Shown one piece after another: positions 7,761-17,400 of a DNA stretch of 64,000 nucleotides. The translations under genes were made by a program, and so were the position numbers. Each line of letters starts with the position of its first letter. Position 1 is the first letter of the stretch. Below the pieces are notes generated by a model. It saw nothing but the letters and a program-made list of their open reading frames with translations, made no database searches and had not been told where the DNA came from. This DNA comes from Burkholderiales bacterium (GTDB lineage Bacteria; Pseudomonadota; Gammaproteobacteria; Burkholderiales; Nitrosomonadaceae): NCBI GenBank assembly GCA_024235735.1, contig JACKLU010000007.1, forward strand, positions 62,001 through 126,000. The letters are read 5' to 3'.

Positions 7761-9871
7761 GAAACTCTCTCCCAAAGGGTCACTTCTGACAACGTATGCT
7801 GGTGTTTGTGACTTGTTTCACGAATGACGAACGGTACCTGTTGTGGTCCCTGTATCAGTCTGAAATGCTGACCTAGTATTTCTTTTAGGCCATCCAGCGT
7901 GGTGAAGTTTTCGCCGTCGCGTTTAAAACCACCGATCCAGAATTCCCGCCGGGTATGTTCGGTGAGCCAGGTATAGGGCGAGGCAATCATCAGCAATCCG
8001 CCAGGATTAATGCGTGTATGAATCGAGTTAAGCAATTTAGCCGGTTCATAAAGACGGTCGATCAGGTTGGCTGCCAGAATCAGATCATAACCGGAAAACA
8101 GCGGCTTCAGATTACAGGCATCGCCCTGATAAAACGCCACCTTGTTCTTGACGTTTTCCAGACCCAGGCCGGTCAGAGTGCGCTCTTTGTAAAACACCAG
8201 ATCGCCTTCATCGGTCAGCGTATAACGCAGTATGCCCTGTTGCGCCAGCTGTACGCCCTGACCGATAAAGCGCGCCGAGAAATCAATGCCTGTCACGTGA
8301 TTGAAATGACGCGCAAGCTCAAAGGTAGCGCGTCCCGACGCGCATCCGAGATCCAGCGCTTTTCCGGCTGGCCGGTCACCCATGGCTTTGATCGCGATCT
8401 CAGCAAGCGCCCGGGGGAAATTGGACACGTCAAAATAGGTATCACCATAATGAAATTCAGCGTATTCCGATAGCAGTTTGTCGGTTTCGTAGTTTGATGT
8501 CTGTATCGCAGCTGGCGCATCGGAGACGACATAGCGAAAACCCGCGTGCTGAAAAAAATGCCTGCGGAAAGCGTAGCGTGAGCTGCGCAGTGTTTCGTTG
8601 CCGCAGGAAATCCATGAACCGCCCTTGATCAGATTATGCTGATTATCAAAAGTCGGGGTGGTGAAATCATCGTACAAGGGATGCACGTCAAAACCTTCAA
8701 AAGGATAAGTTGGCGTCTCCGTCCATTGCCAGACATTGCCAATGACATCGTAAAAATCCCCTTGTGGAAATGCATTAACTGGACAACTGGATGCGTAATA
8801 ATCAAGATGCAGATTACCCGCTGCCGGCTTGTCATGCGGCACTTCAGACAATCCCGCCAGATCGTATAGGCGGTACCATTCGTCTTCGGTAGGCAACCTG
8901 ACGGGCTGACCGGTTTTTTTGGCTTTCCAGTTACAAAAAGCCTTGGCTTCATGATAGTTGACGTCAACCGGCCAGTCCCATGGCATGGGGATTTCATCCG
9001 TCATGGTGCGCATGAACCAATCATTGCCCTTCCTGACCCAGAAGGTCGGCTGTTCAGCCTTGCTGAAGTTCCGCCACGAAAGACCTTCTTCTTCCCAGTA
9101 ATGATCCGTTTGATAGCCGCTGTCATTGATAAAGGACAGATATTCCTGATTACTGACAAGATATTTGCTGGCCTGAAAAGCAGCCACATCGGCACTATGC
9201 GCGCCGTACTCATTGTCCCAGCCGTAATGCTGATGCGTGGCCTTGCTTTTTTCGATGACCACCGCGCCAGCAGGTACACTGATCAGCTCATTTTCCGGCG
9301 CGGCGCCCGTTTTCTCGCAAGACATCCAGTCTTCGTGCGGTTGAACATATTCCATGGCATGCTGGCGGATCAATACTGACGAAGTCTCCAGATGAATCTG
9401 TTCATGCTCTATGCCCATGAGAATCGGCCAGAAAGGACTTTCCCAGGTGATGGGCAGTGTCAGCGGCAAATCACTGATCAGTTGATCCACCCTGCTGCGC
9501 ATTTTTCTGCGATATTCGGTGACTTCCGCGGCAGTGGGCCAGTCGTAATGCTTGTTATCCAGGTCGTCCCAGCTCATTTCATCCACGCCGACCGCGAACA
9601 TGGATTCAAAACGCGGATTAATGCGCTCGGTAATCAAGCCGGCCAATATCAATTTGTTCACAAAGAAAGTCGCGGTGTGGCCATAATAGAAAATCAGCGG
9701 ATGGCGCAGTGCAATGGGTTTTTTATAATACGCGGCGTCGTTGCGCAGTGTTTTAAACAGTTGCTCGTAACAGTCCAGCGTACCGTGAAAATAAGCGCGT
9801 ATCTCTTCGCGCTTGGCATTGACGTCATCGCCATAAAGCAATGGTGTTCTTTGAATCTGTGGTCTAGGCAT
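7757..9871 (-). CDS. ovoA: OvoA: 5-histidylcysteine sulfoxide synthase with methyltransferase domain
   Basis: About 704 residues from ATG 9871 (TTG 9886 possible). Order of domains: DinB-like N-terminus, FGE-sulfatase-like middle, SAM methyltransferase at the C-terminus (about 470-704, motif ALDLGCASGRATFE). The iron site is visible as HEQIHLE (His161 and His165, numbering from TTG) with His70 as likely third ligand. OvoA joins cysteine to the C5 of histidine with O2, and the last domain N-methylates the thiohistidine. EgtB of ergothioneine synthesis lacks this methyltransferase, and no egtD is nearby, so ovothiol is favoured. Confidence 0.9.
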   Translation of the reverse strand: MPRPQIQRTPLLYGDDVNAKREEIRAYFHGTLDCYEQLFKTLRNDAAYYKKPIALRHPLIFYYGHTATFFVNKLILAGLITERINPRFESMFAVGVDEMSWDDLDNKHYDWPTAAEVTEYRRKMRSRVDQLISDLPLTLPITWESPFWPILMGIEHEQIHLETSSVLIRQHAMEYVQPHEDWMSCEKTGAAPENELISVPAGAVVIEKSKATHQHYGWDNEYGAHSADVAAFQASKYLVSNQEYLSFINDSGYQTDHYWEEEGLSWRNFSKAEQPTFWVRKGNDWFMRTMTDEIPMPWDWPVDVNYHEAKAFCNWKAKKTGQPVRLPTEDEWYRLYDLAGLSEVPHDKPAAGNLHLDYYASSCPVNAFPQGDFYDVIGNVWQWTETPTYPFEGFDVHPLYDDFTTPTFDNQHNLIKGGSWISCGNETLRSSRYAFRRHFFQHAGFRYVVSDAPAAIQTSNYETDKLLSEYAEFHYGDTYFDVSNFPRALAEIAIKAMGDRPAGKALDLGCASGRATFELARHFNHVTGIDFSARFIGQGVQLAQQGILRYTLTDEGDLVFYKERTLTGLGLENVKNKVAFYQGDACNLKPLFSGYDLILAANLIDRLYEPAKLLNSIHTRINPGGLLMIASPYTWLTEHTRREFWIGGFKRDGENFTTLDGLKEILGQHFRLIQGPQQVPFVIRETSHKHQHTLSEVTLWERVS

Positions 9872-9909
9872 ATTCTTTATAGTCAATTCATTATTTGGAT
9901 TTTGCGGGT

Positions 9910-9915
9910 ATTATA
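9910..9915 (-). promoter_or_regulatory. Candidate -10 box for ovoA
   Basis: On the minus strand the sequence reads TATAAT exactly, 38 bases before the ovoA start. The matching -35 region (about 9933-9938) is poor, so the promoter is tentative. Confidence 0.35.
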
Positions 9916-10121
9916 ACGCTTCAAAGAATTGTTTATCACTTGCATCAAGCAAATTAAGTCCCTCATGTCATTGGGGATTTTAAATGCAACACGTCCTGAC
10001 AAAGCAAGCGCGCTGTCTGACAGTCATTCGCTTCAATCAATAGTGTGAACCCGGAAAATGCCAATCAGGCATGCGATCAGAACGCTCTGCGCACTGCGCG
10101 AACAATAAGTTAAGAGATATA

Positions 10122-10150
10122 TTGATTCAATTGTATTTAATTGATAGTAT
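10122..10150 (+). promoter_or_regulatory. Candidate sigma-70 promoter for the J-domain/PilZ gene
   Basis: TTGATT (10122-10127) and TAGTAT (10145-10150) are separated by 17 bases and lie about 65 bases upstream of the ATG at 10216. The remainder of the 9872-10215 gap holds no gene I can support. Confidence 0.35.
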
Positions 10151-10215
10151 TAGACTTTTTTACAGTTTCGAGGATCTGCAAATGCTCGCCATGCCTGCCT
10201 GCGGATAGTAGCTTT

Positions 10216-11247
10216 ATGATAAATGAACGGCGTAACTTCTACCGACTGCTGAATGTTCAACCCGATGCTGCGCTGTCGGTGATTACAGGCTGTTATCGTG
10301 TTCTAATGCAGCAACTGCACCGATGCGTCGATCAGGATTATGCCAATGCGCGAGCGCATATACTGAATACCGCCTTGATCGTCCTGCAGGACCCGTTAAA
10401 ACGGTGTATCTATGATCGTCGGCTGCGCAAGCAGTATTCGATCAGAAAATTGAGTCTGGGTTCTTTTGCTTCAAAGCCGGCTACTCATGTGTTGGGACAG
10501 GAGGGTAAAATGGCTGCCGGTAACCGGCGCAATTATTACCGTATATTGCAGGTTCAGCCTGATGCGCCGACGGCTGTCATCATTGCCAGTTACACCGCAT
10601 TAGCAGATTATCCTCTGCAGAACCAGGATCTTCTGAGCGAGGCCTTTGCCGTACTGGCGAATCCGGCGATACGCCTGCGCTACGACAACTTTCTCTCCGG
10701 CAGCGTCAATCCGCAACCAGAGCAATCACCATCTACACCCCGGTACGGCGCATTGGTTTCCGGGATCAATATAAACACCAGGAAACATCCATGCACCCGG
10801 CCGGAAACAACCACGGCTCTGCACCATTGCGTCTTTTGCCATACGCCGTTTGTGTATCAGCTGACGTTTTATCCAAGCGCGCTATGCCTGGAATGCGGCA
10901 GCCCTTTGCCCATTGCGACTATTATCGATCAAACCGGATTGTGCAGCCAAAATCATCGCGCTTGTGAGCGCACCAGCGCCGCCGGATCTCTTGCATTTTA
11001 TCCGTGTTGGCCTGATACGCCGCGCCATGGCGTGCTGCAGGATTTATCGCCGAAAGGCATGGGTTTTTTAACGCGCTCGCCGCTGGGTGTTAGCGACGTC
11101 ATTAAAATAGAAACGCCGCATTTCAGCGCGGTTGCGGAAGTTATCCGTATCCAGCAGGCAGAAGATGGCTATGTTTCCGCTGGCGCACGCTTTCTGACGG
11201 TAAAATTCACACAGGAACGCGGCAATTTTTTGGTTGCGCAGGCATGA
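10216..11247 (+). CDS. Two degenerate J domains + zinc ribbon + PilZ-like domain
   Basis: About 343 residues from ATG 10216; the frame is open back to TTG 10141 but the first repeat starts right after the ATG. Repeat 1 (6-69, RRNFYRLLNVQPDA...DPLKRCIYDRRL) and repeat 2 (104-161, RRNYYRILQVQPDA...NPAIRLRYDNFL) resemble J domains, but both lack the HPD motif needed to stimulate DnaK. A CxxC-x15-CxxC ribbon follows (Cys205, 208, 224, 227). The end (258-331) resembles PilZ, with DLSPKG but no clear RxxxR, so cyclic-di-GMP binding is doubtful. Function unknown; a sensor or scaffold is inferred. Confidence 0.75.
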   Translation: MINERRNFYRLLNVQPDAALSVITGCYRVLMQQLHRCVDQDYANARAHILNTALIVLQDPLKRCIYDRRLRKQYSIRKLSLGSFASKPATHVLGQEGKMAAGNRRNYYRILQVQPDAPTAVIIASYTALADYPLQNQDLLSEAFAVLANPAIRLRYDNFLSGSVNPQPEQSPSTPRYGALVSGININTRKHPCTRPETTTALHHCVFCHTPFVYQLTFYPSALCLECGSPLPIATIIDQTGLCSQNHRACERTSAAGSLAFYPCWPDTPRHGVLQDLSPKGMGFLTRSPLGVSDVIKIETPHFSAVAEVIRIQQAEDGYVSAGARFLTVKFTQERGNFLVAQA

Positions 11248-11253
11248 AATCTG

Positions 11254-12357
11254 TCAGCGCATCATTGCCTTGCTTTTTGCCTCAATGACGCGCACTGTTT
11301 TATAAACCAGATGCGGTAACAGGATATGCAATGGCATGCGTATCAGATGACTGCGTAAGTAGAGTATCCACCGCGCCAGCGCAGCCCGTTTCATTGGTCT
11401 GTCCGGGTGCTGCGGAAACAGGGCCAACGGAACCAGCCGGTGCATTACCCTTCGTTTCAGATTGCCGGGTTTTGCATGCAACCGATCCGCAGCACCTTCC
11501 GGTACAGGTGTCTTGAAAATAAGCTGACTGAAATAAAGACCGTAATACAGGATACACCCCAGTTTCAGCTGATTGGCGCGATCAATGAGTAGCTTCCAGA
11601 AATCGGTATCCTGGCGACTGAGAAAAAACAGCAAGTCATGCAAATCCAGCAGATCGCGCAAATCGTCGGCCAATTCGTTATTCTGAAAAAGATTAATCGC
11701 GCAATGCAGTGTCATGTCGACCGGGCAGAGTAATCTCACCTTGGCGAGCGATGTTATCTGCGCATTTGCAAACAACAACCCGCTATCAATTTTTAACCGG
11801 CTGGTCAATGGTGCAAGCGTATGATGGATGTCGACCTCGGTTTCCCGTTCGGCGTGGACAAGCGGTGGAATCTCATGACTCCAGACACGATAGTAGTGCT
11901 CGTCATATGCCGACATCGAACGATGTCGCCACCCCTTTACCTTGAGTAGTGATTCGATATCGGCCAGATCGTCAGCAGGAATCAGCAGGTCGAGATCAAC
12001 CGACAGTCTACCTTCGGCATAAGGCAAGCCAGTCAGTGCATAGGCAGCGCCTTTGAGCGCAACAATGGTGGTATCAAAATCTTCCAGCGCCCATAAAATT
12101 CTGTCCAGTTCCCACAGCGTCGATTGCCGCAGCTTGGTGGCCTGGATCAACGCGGATGTCAGCTGATTGGTTACCCGTAGCGGCGCGCACTCCCAGAGGC
12201 CATATTCTTTAACCAGCAAAGCCAGACGTCCCAGCAGTTTTACGCGTCTTGCCAGCCGGATTAACAACTCCCACTCTGCATTCGTGTAATGCGCAAGGCA
12301 TGCCGGGTTTATCAGCGCCTCAAGCAGGGTCTGATGATGGCGGTAGTCAGGATTCAT
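11254..12357 (-). CDS. Nucleotidyltransferase family protein (NTP_transf_5 type)
   Basis: 367 residues. The motifs LKGAAYALTGLPY, SVDLDLLIP (Asp121 and Asp123) and VDIHHTLAP form the polymerase-beta-like active site of the uncharacterised nucleotidyltransferase family often found with HprK-related and PqqD-like genes. Its start overlaps the end of the kinase-like gene by 11 bases, indicating coupled translation. Substrate unknown. It is the last gene of the cluster and converges with the PilZ-like gene 7 bases away. Confidence 0.82.
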   Translation of the reverse strand: MNPDYRHHQTLLEALINPACLAHYTNAEWELLIRLARRVKLLGRLALLVKEYGLWECAPLRVTNQLTSALIQATKLRQSTLWELDRILWALEDFDTTIVALKGAAYALTGLPYAEGRLSVDLDLLIPADDLADIESLLKVKGWRHRSMSAYDEHYYRVWSHEIPPLVHAERETEVDIHHTLAPLTSRLKIDSGLLFANAQITSLAKVRLLCPVDMTLHCAINLFQNNELADDLRDLLDLHDLLFFLSRQDTDFWKLLIDRANQLKLGCILYYGLYFSQLIFKTPVPEGAADRLHAKPGNLKRRVMHRLVPLALFPQHPDRPMKRAALARWILYLRSHLIRMPLHILLPHLVYKTVRVIEAKSKAMMR

Positions 12358-13255
12358 CGATCAACTGATGCAGTGCAGTGGTTACTTCATCCAAATCGGA
12401 ATAGGTCAATGTATAGCAATCGCACTGGGCAACCAGTTGTTCAACCGCGCGAAATCCGTGTGCGCCAAGCACCTCATAGTTGAAGGCGTTACTGGCCAGC
12501 AGCATGAACGCTTCGGCATCGGCAATGGGTTCCAGTTGTGTCTCTGCTTGCACAATCCATTTGGGAAAAATAATCCATCGGGCTTTTGCTGTATTTTCCG
12601 ACAAGCGCATGCTTTCCTCGGGCGGACGAACATGCGCGACAGTGCCTTTGTGTGTATTCGGTATCGACTGACCGATTACGGCCTGCGGCAGAAGTTTGCG
12701 GATCACTGCTATGGATTCATTTTTCAGCGGCATCAGGCGAGGTATCGGATAAATAACATCACGCTGGTAATCCATTAATCCAAACTCGTCGGAAAACAAA
12801 CGGAATCCACGATGACACAATGCTGTGCACAGGGTAGTCTTGCCGCTGCCCGGCCAGGCCGGAAACAGGATGGCAGCGCCTTTCTTTTCAACCACTGCGG
12901 AATGCAGCAATAAAAGATGATTGACGCGAACGGCTATCGCAAGATTGATTCCCCATTCCAGCACGGCCAGCGCCTGCTCTTCCGGAAAACTTTCAAAGGG
13001 CGATTGACCATCGATCAGAAAACGGACATTCAATCGCAACGGATTCCTGATTGAGCGTTCGGTATTGATGCGTACATGAAACTCGATAATTTCGTCTTGC
13101 ACCAGCCGGTAGTGACTGTAAAGCATATAAAGCTGTTTGATGAGCGGTTGGTGGTGCGTGTGTATCCGCACATTGAAAGGACCTATCGCTACCTTGAGGC
13201 CCTGGTTCCGCAGCAGCATGAGGAATTCCTGAAATGGAATTTGATTGACCGTCAT
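12347..13255 (-). CDS. HprK-related kinase A
   Basis: 302 residues. The second half carries a P-loop, PAWPGSGKTTLC (Lys139), preceded by LLHSAVVEKKGAAILF and followed by RLFSDEFGL, the order seen in HPr kinase C-terminal domains. The true HprK signature and an HPr partner are absent; this is the HprK-related kinase A type that travels with a PqqD-like protein. The phosphorylated substrate is not known. It sits 11 bases after the PqqD-like gene and overlaps the nucleotidyltransferase. Confidence 0.85.
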   Translation of the reverse strand: MTVNQIPFQEFLMLLRNQGLKVAIGPFNVRIHTHHQPLIKQLYMLYSHYRLVQDEIIEFHVRINTERSIRNPLRLNVRFLIDGQSPFESFPEEQALAVLEWGINLAIAVRVNHLLLLHSAVVEKKGAAILFPAWPGSGKTTLCTALCHRGFRLFSDEFGLMDYQRDVIYPIPRLMPLKNESIAVIRKLLPQAVIGQSIPNTHKGTVAHVRPPEESMRLSENTAKARWIIFPKWIVQAETQLEPIADAEAFMLLASNAFNYEVLGAHGFRAVEQLVAQCDCYTLTYSDLDEVTTALHQLIDES

Positions 13256-13266
13256 GCCTTGAATCG

Positions 13267-13554
13267 CTAAATTTCCTTTTTGACTAAACCCAATGCATCA
13301 AAATGATAGAGTATTTTTTCAATGTTGTCCTGAAAGTTTTTATCCGGCGCCTGTTCGGATTGCCTGCTCAGATAATCGCAGATTTCCTCGGTTGAAGCTG
13401 GACGCTGACTTAAAAACGAAAGCATATCCATACTCATCTGATTAAAAAAATGTGTCTTTCCGGAATCGGGCTGAAACACCGTATATTCACCATCCCAATC
13501 GGCAACCAGTAGCATGTGAAAATTATCTGATAGCCAGTGCATGGCGCGATACAT
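13267..13554 (-). CDS. PqqD-like peptide chaperone of the HprK-related system
   Basis: 95 residues. Contains the PqqD-like winged-helix pattern: FNQMSMDMLSFL, then a helix TEEICDYLS and a final FDALGLVKK. PqqD domains bind leader peptides of ribosomally made peptides; the HprK-linked branch is defined by its neighbours rather than by a known substrate. It lies between the Tat-motif protein gene and the kinase-like gene on one strand. Confidence 0.82.
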   Translation of the reverse strand: MYRAMHWLSDNFHMLLVADWDGEYTVFQPDSGKTHFFNQMSMDMLSFLSQRPASTEEICDYLSRQSEQAPDKNFQDNIEKILYHFDALGLVKKEI

Positions 13555-13607
13555 AATTCACGATAAGTTTGCGGGCTTAGTTTCGGAGGCTTTTGCTTTT
13601 ATTCGCA

Positions 13608-14087
13608 TCACAGTATCATCAGATTATCAAAAGCACTGGTTTTGGCCGCAATAGAGGTAAAAGCCGCTCCCGAAATCATGATGCCACCCAGCATATGGCA
13701 TTCCGCCAGCTGGTCGTTTTTTTTTGCCAGGACTGTTGCGGGATCATCGATAAGCGGATCTATCGGAGGATTGGTAATCAGGGTATACCCCGGCGTATCG
13801 CCCAGATCATACGCGCCGTTATCCAGTTTCTCTTTTGGCAGCACGCAGAGCAATTGAGGACCGTTGCCCATATTGACAAAGACAGCTTCGGTGATCGAAG
13901 CGGCTTCTCCGGTAATATTGCTGGTACGCGCCAAAGCCGCGCCGCTGTATAATGTCATAACGACAGGAAGTGCAGCGCCGCCTTTTAACAGCATCCTTCT
14001 TTTCTGTTTTTTCGCGCTGCTTTGTTGACACATTTTTTGCGCGGACGCTGAATGATTGTTTTGTTCGAATGATTTATCTTTATCCAT
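13608..14087 (-). CDS. Tat-motif exported protein, first gene of the HprK-related cluster
   Basis: 159 residues. A long hydrophilic N-region (about 28 residues, Gln/Ser/Lys-rich) precedes KRRMLLKGGAALPVVMTLY, a twin-arginine-like signal (Arg30-Arg31) with a likely cut after ALA near residue 53. The mature part (about 106 residues) has two cysteines (81 and 130), a Pro/Asp-rich centre (NPPIDPLIDDPATV) and a Gly/Ala/Ile end. No family recognised. Its place as first gene before the PqqD-like chaperone makes it the natural substrate candidate for the cluster; that is inference. Confidence 0.75.
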   Translation of the reverse strand: MDKDKSFEQNNHSASAQKMCQQSSAKKQKRRMLLKGGAALPVVMTLYSGAALARTSNITGEAASITEAVFVNMGNGPQLLCVLPKEKLDNGAYDLGDTPGYTLITNPPIDPLIDDPATVLAKKNDQLAECHMLGGIMISGAAFTSIAAKTSAFDNLMIL

Positions 14088-14420
14088 ACGACTTAATCTC
14101 TTCTATTAAAAGCGCTAACTAAAAATTTTTGCTGCTGTTTTTTGAACGGCAGATCAAAGGCAACATGACTATTCAATCATCATAAAAAATGTGGAACCCA
14201 ATTTAACACGCATGCTGGACAGCTATTGCGCAAAAAATGAACAGATACAAACTGTCCTTATTTAATATACAAGCAATTTTCGAGCCAGTTTTAATACAAA
14301 ATTATATCTACTTGAAAATAAAAATATTTAAAAATCGTCTTGCACATTCATGAAGAACCAGAATTTCAGGTGTAAAAAAATTCGACACCCTTCTTGATCC
14401 CACGAATAGAAATCCGTTCA
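14088..14420. other. AT-rich intergenic region upstream of the HprK-related cluster
   Basis: No gene seen. It must hold the promoter of the minus-strand cluster and the 3' end of the metal-efflux operon. AGGTGT/ACACCC near 14368-14391 could form a weak 5-6 bp stem around a T-run, but it is not a convincing terminator. Confidence 0.4.
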
Positions 14421-17400
14421 TTATTTCTGCTTTTCATTCTTTTTCATTCCACTGGCAATCTGGTACAACACCGGAAGAACCAGCATGGTCAGCGCGGTTG
14501 AAGTCAGGATGCCACCGATGACGACCGTCGCCAACGGTCGCTGAACCTCAGCGCCTATACTGACAGCCAGCGCCATGGGTACAAATCCGATCGCATCCGT
14601 CAGGCCAGTCATTAAAACAGGCCGCAGCCGAGTTAGTGCGCCCGTCCTGACGGCGTCTTCCAGCGTGTAATTTTGTTCGCGCAGGTTACGGATGAATGTT
14701 AACAGCACCAGACCATTCAGTACAGCGATGCCTGACAACGCGATAAATCCGATTGCCGCAGAAATGGAAAACGGTATGTCGCGCAGCCAGAGTGCCAGAA
14801 TTCCACCGGAAAGCGCAAAGGGCACCCCGGTAAAAACCAGCAAGCCGTCGCGCAAATTGCCGAACATCAAATACAGCAGCATAAAAATCAAACCCAGCGC
14901 AACCGGCACGACAATGACCAGACGTTCCGTCGCGGAAACCAGCTGTTCATATTGCCCACCCCAGGCGACCCAGTAACCGGACGGAATCTGCACTTCGCTG
15001 GCGATACGTGACTGCGCCTCGTGCACAAATGAACCCAGATCGCTACCGCGTACATTGGCGCTGATAACGACCCTGCGCTTACCGTTTTCGCGACTGATCT
15101 GATTCGGGCCTTCAATGACATCGAAGGATACCACGTCGCCCAGCGTCAGATAGGCCGCAGGGGGAGCGACTGCATTGGGCTGTACAGCTAATACTGCGTT
15201 CGGCAACTGAACAGGCAGTCGTTTCAGCACATCGATATTCCCGCGCAATTGCTCCGGCAGGCGAACAACCAGATTAAAACGACGGTCGCCTTCGTAGATC
15301 AAGCCGGTTGACAAGCCCCCGATTGCAATCGCGATAACATTCTGCACATCCGCAACATTCAGTCCGTAACGCGCCATTTTTGCGCGATCCATTTGAATGG
15401 ACAGCATCGGCAAGCCGGTCAGCTGCTCAATTTTGGCATCCGCTGCGCCGGGTATGGTTTCGATCACTGAAAGAATCCTGTCGCCAACATCATGCAGTAC
15501 ATCCATGTTGTCACCAAAAACCTTGATCGCGACGTCGGCGCGTACACCCGATATTAACTCGTTAAAACGCATCTGTATCGGTTGCGTAAATTCATAATTA
15601 TTGCCCGGCACAGTGTTGACCGCCTGCTCCATGGCGGCGATCAGCTCGGCTTTGGTTTTATAAGGCCCTTCCCATGCATCCTGATCCTTCAGAATAATAA
15701 AAATATCCGCGACGCTGGGCGGCATCGGATCGGTGGCGATTTCCGCCGTGCCAATCTTGGAAAACACGCGCTCAACTTCCGCAAAGGTTTTGATTTTTTC
15801 TTCAAGCTCGTTTTGCATTTCGATGGCCGTGGTCAGACTGGTGCCGGGAATACGGATTGCATGCAGCGCAATATCGCCTTCATTCAGGCTTGGCACAAAC
15901 TCGCTGCCCAGCCGGGTTGCCAGCAAACCGGAAAGCACCATGATCGTAACCGCCAGCGTTATCGTTAATGCCTTGTTGCGCAGCACCCAGTTCAGCATGG
16001 GCAGGTAGAGCCGCTTGGAATATACAACCACCTTGCTTTCCCTGTCCTGGATATCGCCGCTCAGGAAAAGCGCCACCGCCGCGGGAACAAAGGTGATCGA
16101 GAGAATAATGGCGCCAAGCAGCGCAGTCACCACGGTAAACGCCATCGGGTGGAACATTTTGCCTTCGACGCCGGAAAGCGCAAAAATCGGAATATAGACA
16201 ATCATGATGATCAATTGACCGAATAACAACGCTCTGCGCGTTTCCTTGCTGGCCGAAAAGACAACCGACAGCCGTTCGGGCAGCGTCAGACGTCTGCCGA
16301 GTCGCGCCTGTTCCTGCGCCAGATGGCGAACGCAGTTCTCAATAATGACGATGGCGCCGTCAACGATAATACCGAAGTCCAGTGCACCGAGACTCATTAA
16401 GTTGGCGCTGACATCATTGGCGACCATGCCGGTCAAGGTAAATAGCATGGACAGTGGAATCACCAGCGCAGTAATCAGCGCCGCGCGCAAATTGCCGAGA
16501 AACAGAAACAGCACCACAATAACCAGAATCGCGCCCTCGGTCAGATTGGATGCGACCGTTTGTATGGTTTTGTCAACCAGCGTCGTGCGGTTGTAAACCG
16601 GTGTCGCAACAATGCCTTCCGGCAGATTGCGATTGATTTCGTCGAGCTTTGCCGCCGCGGCCTTTGAGACAATCTGACTGTTTTCACCGATCAGCATATG
16701 CGCGGTTCCCAATACAACTTCCCGGCCGTTCTGCGTTGCGGCGCCATTGCGCAATTCCTTGCCGATGATGACTTCGGCCACATCCTTGATGCGTATCGGA
16801 ATACCTTGCCGGCTGCCGAGAATAATTTCACCGATTTCCGTCAGATTGGCGACCTGACCGGGAACCCTGACAAGGTACTGTTCGCCGCTTTTTTCTATAT
16901 AGCCTGCGCCGATATTCAGGTTGTTGAGTGACAATGCCGTCACGACATCCTGCAGCGTTAAGCCCATCGAAATCAGCTTTTCCGGATAGGGCGTCACATG
17001 AAACTGCTTGATATAACCGCCGACTGAATTGACTTCGGTTACGCCGCGAACAGTCAATAGTTGCGGACGGATAATCCAGTCTTGAATCTCGCGCAGATCC
17101 GTTGTTGTATAGATTGTGCCATCCGGTTTTCTGGCGCCGGCTTTGGCGTCGATTGTCCACATAAAAATTTCGCCCAGTCCGGTGGAGATCGGTCCCATGC
17201 GCGGCTCGATGCCAGCCGGTAGGCGGTTTCTGACTTCCTGGATACGCTGACTGACCAGCTGGCGGGCAAAATAGACATCGGTGCCGTCTTTAAAAACAAC
17301 GGTAACCTGCGACAAGCCATACCGTGAAAGCGATCGCGTGTAGTCGAGATGCGGCAGCCCCATCATGATCGTCTCGATCGGAAAAGTCAGCCGTTGTTCC

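Noticed and set aside
10216..11247. DnaJ co-chaperone
   Set aside because: Both J-like repeats lack HPD and no Hsp70 gene is adjacent.
12347..13255. Genuine HPr kinase/phosphorylase
   Set aside because: No HPr or PTS genes and the protein lacks the HprK signature; context is the PqqD-like cluster.
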